Source of the DNA: Phoronis ovalis
Lineage: Eukaryota; Phoronida; Phoronidae
Direction: 5' to 3'
NCBI GenBank assembly: GCA_028565635.1
Contig: JAOXYB010090496.1
Coordinates: forward strand, 6,477-19,811
DNA: 13,335 bases
Under the pieces are notes generated by a model. It had not been told where the DNA came from. It was given only the letters and a program-made list of their open reading frames with translations, and made no database searches. Position 1 is the first letter of the stretch. Each line of letters opens with the position of its first letter. This document shows positions 12,601-13,335 of this stretch, one piece after another. A program made the position numbers and the translations under genes.

Positions 12601-12883
12601 GTGTGATTTTGTACCCGAAATCTGGTAAAATCTATATGAACATTGTTTGTAAAGAATCAGCATGTATGTGAACTTTTGAGATCTTCCCTAAAACTTTGTT
12701 ATGTTCATATGGTGACCTTCCATTATTTAACATTAATTTTCTGCACCGAGAAACTATGTATGAAATATCGATATGTGATATCTGACACACACTGCATAAC
12801 ATGTTTTGTACAGTATATTTTATACTCACCGCTTCTCCCGGGAGACCTTGTTCTCCTCTGTCTCCTCTTGCTCCAGGAAACCC
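585..12883 (-). CDS. Collagen alpha chain, partial gene, 15 exons (both ends outside window)
   Basis: This is an extracellular structural protein: three such chains wind into a collagen triple helix, which requires Gly at every third residue. Fifteen exons join in frame to 1554 nt (518 codons). The first 13 give 462 residues of unbroken Gly-X-Y; the last two contain Cys and leave the repeat. Introns all start GT and end AG on the minus strand. Exon sizes of 54, 108 and 162 nt that begin with a whole Gly codon are known from fibrillar collagen genes, so a fibrillar-type chain is the best inference, but the diagnostic C-terminal propeptide (COLFI) would lie below position 1 and is not seen. Two 72-nt exons and the Cys-bearing ending are not typical of vertebrate fibrillar chains, so another class remains possible. 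No start codon, signal peptide, stop or poly(A) site is in the window. Orthology to a named collagen cannot be decided. Confidence 0.95.
678..1268 (-). other. Intron 14, 591 bp, between the two Cys exons
   Basis: AT-rich spacer with canonical ends. The open frame at 695-919 has no recognisable motif. Nothing else was seen. Confidence 0.75.
1269..1343 (-). CDS. Collagen exon E14, 75 nt, Cys cassette A at end of helix
   Basis: This exon encodes 25 residues beginning [14 protein letters not shown] and ending SSYKGYV. The acceptor is CATTGCAG|GGC and the donor GTG|GTAAGA. Only two proper triplets are kept; Cys at residue 7 replaces the expected Gly, after which the pattern is lost and Ser, Tyr and Lys appear. 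Cys at the end of a helix can lock chains by disulfides, as in the C-terminal cystine knot of vertebrate type III collagen, and Tyr/Lys-containing tails are typical of telopeptides; both roles are inferred here. Its first 13 residues align with those of E15. Phase 0 at both ends, so including or skipping it keeps the frame. Confidence 0.88.
1344..2752 (-). other. Intron 13, 1409 bp
   Basis: This intron separates the pure helix exons from the Cys exons. It is AT-rich except for a more GC-rich patch at about 2470-2600 on which two minus-strand frames stay open. That patch has a fair acceptor (TTACCAG|GGC) but no convincing donor and no Gly-X-Y or GxPGQDC motif, so I do not call an exon. Confidence 0.7.
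2753..2824 (-). CDS. Collagen exon E13, 72 nt, last pure Gly-X-Y exon
   Basis: The exon holds eight perfect triplets (24 residues), opening [13 protein letters not shown] and closing GPPGSSGQP. The acceptor is TTAATAG|GGA and the donor CCA|GTAAGT. It is the last exon in which the repeat is unbroken; the next exons each keep only two Gly triplets before a Cys. Phase 0 at both ends. Confidence 0.96.
2825..3319 (-). other. Intron 12, 495 bp
   Basis: AT-rich spacer holding the hairpin at 3191-3216 and an AT-only tract near 2885-2910. No coding sequence was recognised. Confidence 0.8.
3191..3216. repeat. Perfect hairpin, 10-bp stem, 6-nt loop
   Basis: ACTTTCTTGA (3191-3200) and TCAAGAAAGT (3207-3216) are exact reverse complements around TAATTT. 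It lies in intron 12, about 100 bp downstream of the E12 donor. No T-run or other signal gives it a role. Confidence 0.65.
3320..3391 (-). CDS. Collagen exon E12, 72 nt, Gly-X-Y
   Basis: The exon holds eight perfect triplets (24 residues), opening [10 protein letters not shown] and closing GLRGSPGIP. The acceptor is CTTGCAG|GGT and the donor CCG|GTAAGA. A size of 72 nt is a multiple of 9 but not of 54, so it departs from the unit of the upstream exons. E13 has the same size and also opens GMPG. Phase 0 at both ends. Confidence 0.96.
3392..4298 (-). other. Intron 11, 907 bp
   Basis: AT-rich spacer containing the inverted repeat at 4171-4206. No coding sequence was recognised. Confidence 0.8.
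4171..4206. repeat. Inverted repeat, 10-bp perfect arms, 16-nt loop
   Basis: ACAAGGTTTT at 4171-4180 is the exact reverse complement of AAAACCTTGT at 4197-4206. It lies in intron 11, about 93 bp from E11. It could be a small foldback element or a chance palindrome in AT-rich DNA. Confidence 0.6.
4299..4460 (-). CDS. Collagen exon E11, 162 nt, Gly-X-Y
   Basis: The exon holds 18 perfect triplets (54 residues). The acceptor is TATCCCAG|GGT and the donor AGG|GTAAGA. It includes a Pro-rich start ([10 protein letters not shown]) that would form a very stable helix, a KGD ion-pair motif (GLKGDKG), and a Met/Gln/Ser-rich centre ([13 protein letters not shown]). Phase 0 at both ends. Confidence 0.97.
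4549..4661. mobile_element. Diverged one-armed relative of the 8665-9155 MITE
   Basis: The sequence starts CAGCCTGGATAAATGCATC and follows the inverted right arm of the complete element base for base with scattered changes, including a shared 26-base core around TCAATTTTTGTTTATTATC followed by TCGAAAAGCA. No matching opposite arm is present nearby, so this is a fragment or solo terminus. It sits in the 281-bp intron between E10 and E11, filling about 40 percent of it. Confidence 0.75.
4742..4795 (-). CDS. Collagen exon E10, 54 nt, Gly-X-Y
   Basis: The exon translates to [18 protein letters not shown], six perfect triplets. The acceptor is GTTTTAG|GGA and the donor GAG|GTATGA. Unit-size 54-nt exon, phase 0 at both ends. 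It is too short to stand out as an open frame and was found from the Gly-X-Y pattern and splice sites. Confidence 0.95.
4796..5688 (-). other. Intron 9, 893 bp
   Basis: Apart from the three-unit minisatellite at its 5' end (5579-5676), this is AT-rich sequence with no recognised content. Open frames at 4936-5160 (plus) and 5134-5328 (minus) have no motif or splice support. Confidence 0.8.
5579..5676. repeat. Minisatellite, three degenerate units of 31-35 bp
   Basis: The units are 5579-5613, 5614-5644 and 5645-5676. Each runs from a TACTC/TCTTC start through CA.A.ACTGCA.CCT.A to an AA..AT end. They lie in intron 9; on the transcript the array begins about 12 nt after the E9 donor GT. Units differ by substitutions and small indels, so this is an old array. 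Confidence 0.75.
5689..5850 (-). CDS. Collagen exon E9, 162 nt, Gly-X-Y with RGD
   Basis: The exon holds 18 perfect triplets (54 residues). The acceptor is TTTTTAAAG|GGT and the donor CAA|GTAAGT. It is rich in Glu and Arg, with GEVGER (5797-5814) and GRPGER (5707-5724) of the GxxGER class. The second runs into an RGD (5701-5709), in GERGDTG. Having GER and RGD overlap is notable, though RGD inside a folded helix is usually not accessible. Phase 0 at both ends. Confidence 0.97.
5851..6804 (-). other. Intron 8, 954 bp
   Basis: AT-rich spacer with a T-run near 5951-5962. The open frame at 6505-6693 on the plus strand has no recognisable motif. Nothing else was seen. Confidence 0.8.
6805..6912 (-). 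CDS. Collagen exon E8, 108 nt, Gly-X-Y
   Basis: The exon holds 12 perfect triplets (36 residues). The acceptor is CTTTAG|GGT and the donor GAG|GTAAAT. It contains GVQGER (6886-6903), a GxxGER-class sequence, and a Pro-poor centre around [13 protein letters not shown], which would make a locally looser helix. Phase 0 at both ends. Confidence 0.97.
6913..7215 (-). other. Intron 7, 303 bp
   Basis: Short AT-rich spacer with canonical ends and nothing else recognised. Confidence 0.8.
7216..7323 (-). CDS. Collagen exon E7, 108 nt, Gly-X-Y
   Basis: The exon holds 12 perfect triplets (36 residues). The acceptor is CTTTTAG|GGC and the donor AGG|GTGAGT. The second half ([16 protein letters not shown]) is rich in Pro and small residues with few charges, unlike the charged neighbours. 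Phase 0 at both ends. Confidence 0.97.
7324..7934 (-). other. Intron 6, 611 bp
   Basis: AT-rich spacer with canonical ends. No coding or repeat structure was recognised. Confidence 0.8.
7935..8059 (-). CDS. Collagen exon E6, 125 nt, starts inside a Gly codon
   Basis: The exon begins with GT, the last two bases of the Gly codon opened by E5, followed by 41 codons; with the split Gly this gives 14 perfect triplets. The acceptor is TTGCCAAG|GT and the donor CAG|GTAGGA. It contains GIIGER (8025-8042) of the GxxGER class and a GLPGEAGLP block (within 7971-8006) shared with E3 and E4. An open frame reads on into the intron on the 5' side, but Gly-X-Y stops exactly at the acceptor. Confidence 0.95.
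8521..8638. repeat. Dispersed repeat, copy 1
   Basis: This shares TCAAGGTCATT.TGAAA, then AAATCCA, GGCAATG, a T-rich run, TTCGG and a final CATACC in the same order as 13234-13334. Spacing is slightly different, as expected of diverged copies of one repeat. The family is not recognised. It ends just left of the MITE. Confidence 0.6.
8657..8664. repeat. Left target site duplication of the MITE (AACAACAC)
   Basis: These eight bases are identical to 9156-9163, which directly abuts the right terminal inverted repeat. The pair marks the insertion site of the element between them. Confidence 0.75.
8665..9155. mobile_element. Non-autonomous hAT-like MITE, about 491 bp
   Basis: The left arm (8667-8750) and the reverse complement of the right arm (9071-9155) both start CAGTCTGAATAAATCC and stay alike for over 75 bases, with about eight mismatches by eye. 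The flanks carry an identical 8-bp direct repeat, AACAACAC, at 8657-8664 and 9156-9163. An 8-bp target site duplication and TIRs starting with CAG are typical of the hAT superfamily. The interior has no transposase-like frame and contains a perfect 9-bp inverted repeat (8872-8880 with 8975-8983) and a 7-bp hairpin (9005-9027). The left end has two extra bases (TC) before CAG, so the exact left border is uncertain. The superfamily call rests on TSD and TIR only. Confidence 0.82.
9156..9163. repeat. Right target site duplication of the MITE (AACAACAC)
   Basis: Identical to 8657-8664 and immediately adjacent to the end of the right terminal repeat at 9155. Confidence 0.75.
9562..9706 (-). CDS. 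Collagen exon E5, 145 nt, ends inside a Gly codon (phase 1)
   Basis: The exon holds 16 perfect triplets plus the first G of the next Gly codon. The acceptor is AATTTAAG|GGT and the donor ACAG|GTGAAT. The only canonical donor that joins it in frame to E6 leaves a single G, completed by GT at the start of E6. It contains GTPGER (9671-9688), a member of the GxxGER motif class. Together with E6 it makes 270 nt, five 54-nt units, so the pair looks like one ancestral block later divided by an intron. Confidence 0.95.
9707..10369 (-). other. Intron 4, 663 bp
   Basis: AT-rich spacer. The open frame at 9936-10127 has no recognisable motif and no splice-site support, so I read it as chance. Confidence 0.8.
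10370..10477 (-). CDS. Collagen exon E4, 108 nt, Gly-X-Y
   Basis: The exon holds 12 perfect triplets (36 residues), two 54-nt units. The acceptor is CTCATAG|GGT and the donor CAG|GTATGC. It contains a KGD sequence (GEKGDQG), a Lys-Gly-Asp arrangement known to stabilise triple helices by axial ion pairs. The block [12 protein letters not shown] (10379-10414) closely repeats one in E3. Phase 0 at both ends. Confidence 0.97.
10478..10881 (-). other. Intron 3, 404 bp
   Basis: AT-rich spacer with canonical ends. Nothing further was recognised. Confidence 0.8.
10882..11043 (-). CDS. Collagen exon E3, 162 nt, Gly-X-Y, ends in GLPGER
   Basis: The exon holds 18 perfect triplets (54 residues), three times the 54-nt unit. 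The acceptor is TTACAG|GGA. The donor is CGT|GTATGT, which keeps phase 0; GT occurs two bases earlier as well, but using it would break the frame. The last six residues, GLPGER (10882-10899), match the GxxGER class of integrin-binding sites; with hydroxyproline this is the GLOGER type known from vertebrate collagens. Triplets 6-9 (10963-10998) read [12 protein letters not shown], almost the same as a block in E4, which suggests an internal duplication. Confidence 0.97.
11145..11240. repeat. Low-complexity CAT/CAC-rich tract in intron 2
   Basis: The plus strand here is a run of TCATCC, TCTCATCACCACCACC and ATATATATA words followed by more CATCCTCACCACC. It lies in the 229-bp intron between E2 and E3, so most of that short intron is simple sequence. 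No coding or regulatory meaning is visible. Confidence 0.6.
11273..11326 (-). CDS. Collagen exon E2, 54 nt, Gly-X-Y
   Basis: The exon translates to [18 protein letters not shown], six perfect triplets rich in Asp, Glu and Lys, so a strongly charged, hydrophilic stretch. The acceptor is TTTTAG|GGT and the donor AAG|GTGCGT. Phase 0 at both ends. The charged X and Y residues are of the kind that make inter-chain and inter-molecule salt bridges in collagens. Confidence 0.96.
11327..12829 (-). other. Intron 1, 1503 bp
   Basis: This is the longest intron in the window. It is AT-rich, and no Gly-X-Y block was found on either strand. A short stretch near 11885-12062 has weak resemblance to a tRNA A-box but does not hold up as a tRNA or SINE. 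Open frames at 12054-12251 and 12430-12663 show no collagen or other recognisable motif. Confidence 0.75.
12830..12883 (-). CDS. Collagen exon E1, 54 nt, Gly-X-Y
   Basis: The exon translates to [18 protein letters not shown], six perfect triplets. The acceptor reads TTTCAG|GGG and the donor GCG|GTGAGT. It carries an RGD sequence at residues 6-8 (12860-12868). RGD is an integrin recognition motif in unfolded chains but is usually masked inside a native triple helix. At 54 nt it has the unit size of fibrillar collagen exons. Phase 0 at both ends. It is the first exon visible in the window, not the first of the gene. Confidence 0.96.
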
Positions 12884-13335
12884 CTGAAAGATATTTATTA
12901 CCAGTGTTGATAACAGATCCTGGTTGGTAATACAAGTTTGAATGAACAACTGCTGCAGAGGGCTTCCATTAAAAAATGGGCAGGACCAAAAGTACAGCAG
13001 GTTCTAACATGTGACTATATACACAACAAGAGGTCTGCATAGCAGTATCTGTTATCTCAGAAGCAAACATGTCTACTAATCGGCTACACTATATTAAACT
13101 TAATCCAAGACAAAATCAAATTGCTTTCAACTTGACACGATATTTCTATATCATCAGTTTTTTTTAAGTAATGGCAAAAACAGCTTGTCTGCAAAAAAAT
13201 GTCTCATTGTCAGATTGGCACATGACCCACTTTTCAAGGTCATTCTGAAACATGACCTATAAGGTCTATGGCCATCAAAAATCCACCTTCAAATCGTTCA
13301 GGCAATGCTTTGTCTTTCGGGCTATTGACATACCG
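12884..13335 (-). other. Intron upstream of exon 1 (5' end not seen)
   Basis: This AT-rich stretch precedes the first resolved exon. No Gly-X-Y coding was found. Its right end, from about 13234, matches a dispersed repeat also found at 8521-8638. Confidence 0.7.
13234..13334. repeat. Dispersed repeat, copy 2
   Basis: This shares ordered blocks with 8521-8638: TCAAGGTCATTCTGAAA, AAATCCA, GGCAATG, TTTCGG and CATACC. It may continue beyond the window. The matching CATACC end explains the donor-like sequence at the right edge, so no exon is called there. Confidence 0.6.

Noticed and set aside
12430-12663. Minus-strand open frame with a short [10 protein letters not shown]-like segment resembling collagen
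   Set aside because: Gly does not recur every third residue, and no suitable splice sites flank it.
12723-12935. Minus-strand frame with a basic Arg/Lys/Ser-rich stretch
   Set aside because: It is exon E1 read in the wrong frame; the correct frame gives six perfect Gly-X-Y triplets bounded by splice sites.
13330-13335. Donor-like CG|GTATGT on the minus strand at the right edge, suggesting a further exon
   Set aside because: The same CATACC end occurs in the related repeat at 8521-8638, so the signal belongs to the repeat; with only two bases beyond it no exon can be shown.

Overview
The window looks like nuclear DNA of an animal, probably an invertebrate. It is AT-rich, and the only coding signal is a chain of short Gly-X-Y (collagen) blocks on the minus strand, each bounded by GT/AG splice sites and separated by introns of 229 to 1503 bases. 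No bacterial operon structure, rRNA or intact tRNA was seen. The species cannot be told from the sequence; a mollusc or similar lophotrochozoan would fit but is a guess.

Layout: one partial collagen gene runs right to left across the whole window. I resolve 15 exons, numbered in transcription order: E1 12830-12883, E2 11273-11326, E3 10882-11043, E4 10370-10477, E5 9562-9706, E6 7935-8059, E7 7216-7323, E8 6805-6912, E9 5689-5850, E10 4742-4795, E11 4299-4460, E12 3320-3391, E13 2753-2824, E14 1269-1343, E15 585-677. E1-E13 encode 462 residues (154 triplets) of triple helix with no missing glycine. Most exon sizes are 54, 108 or 162 nt, begin with an intact Gly codon and are phase 0, the hallmark of fibrillar-type collagen genes. 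E5 and E6 together make 270 nt (5 x 54) and are split inside a Gly codon by the only phase-1 intron. E12 and E13 are both 72 nt.

E14 and E15 are the most unusual part. Both are phase-0 cassettes that open with G-[E/Q]-P-G-Q-D-C, put a Cys where the third Gly should be, and then leave the Gly-X-Y pattern for Tyr/Ser- or Gly-rich sequence. They look like duplicated exons that end or interrupt the helix, and they could be used together or alternatively. The gene starts beyond the right edge and continues past the left edge, so start codon, signal peptide and C-terminal domain are not seen.

The introns carry repeats: a 491-bp hAT-like MITE with long terminal inverted repeats and an 8-bp target duplication (8665-9155), a diverged one-armed relative (4549-4661), a second dispersed repeat present twice (8521-8638 and 13234-13334), a three-unit minisatellite next to the E9 donor (5579-5676) and two perfect 10-bp-stem inverted repeats. 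The remaining intron sequence is AT-rich with nothing recognised.
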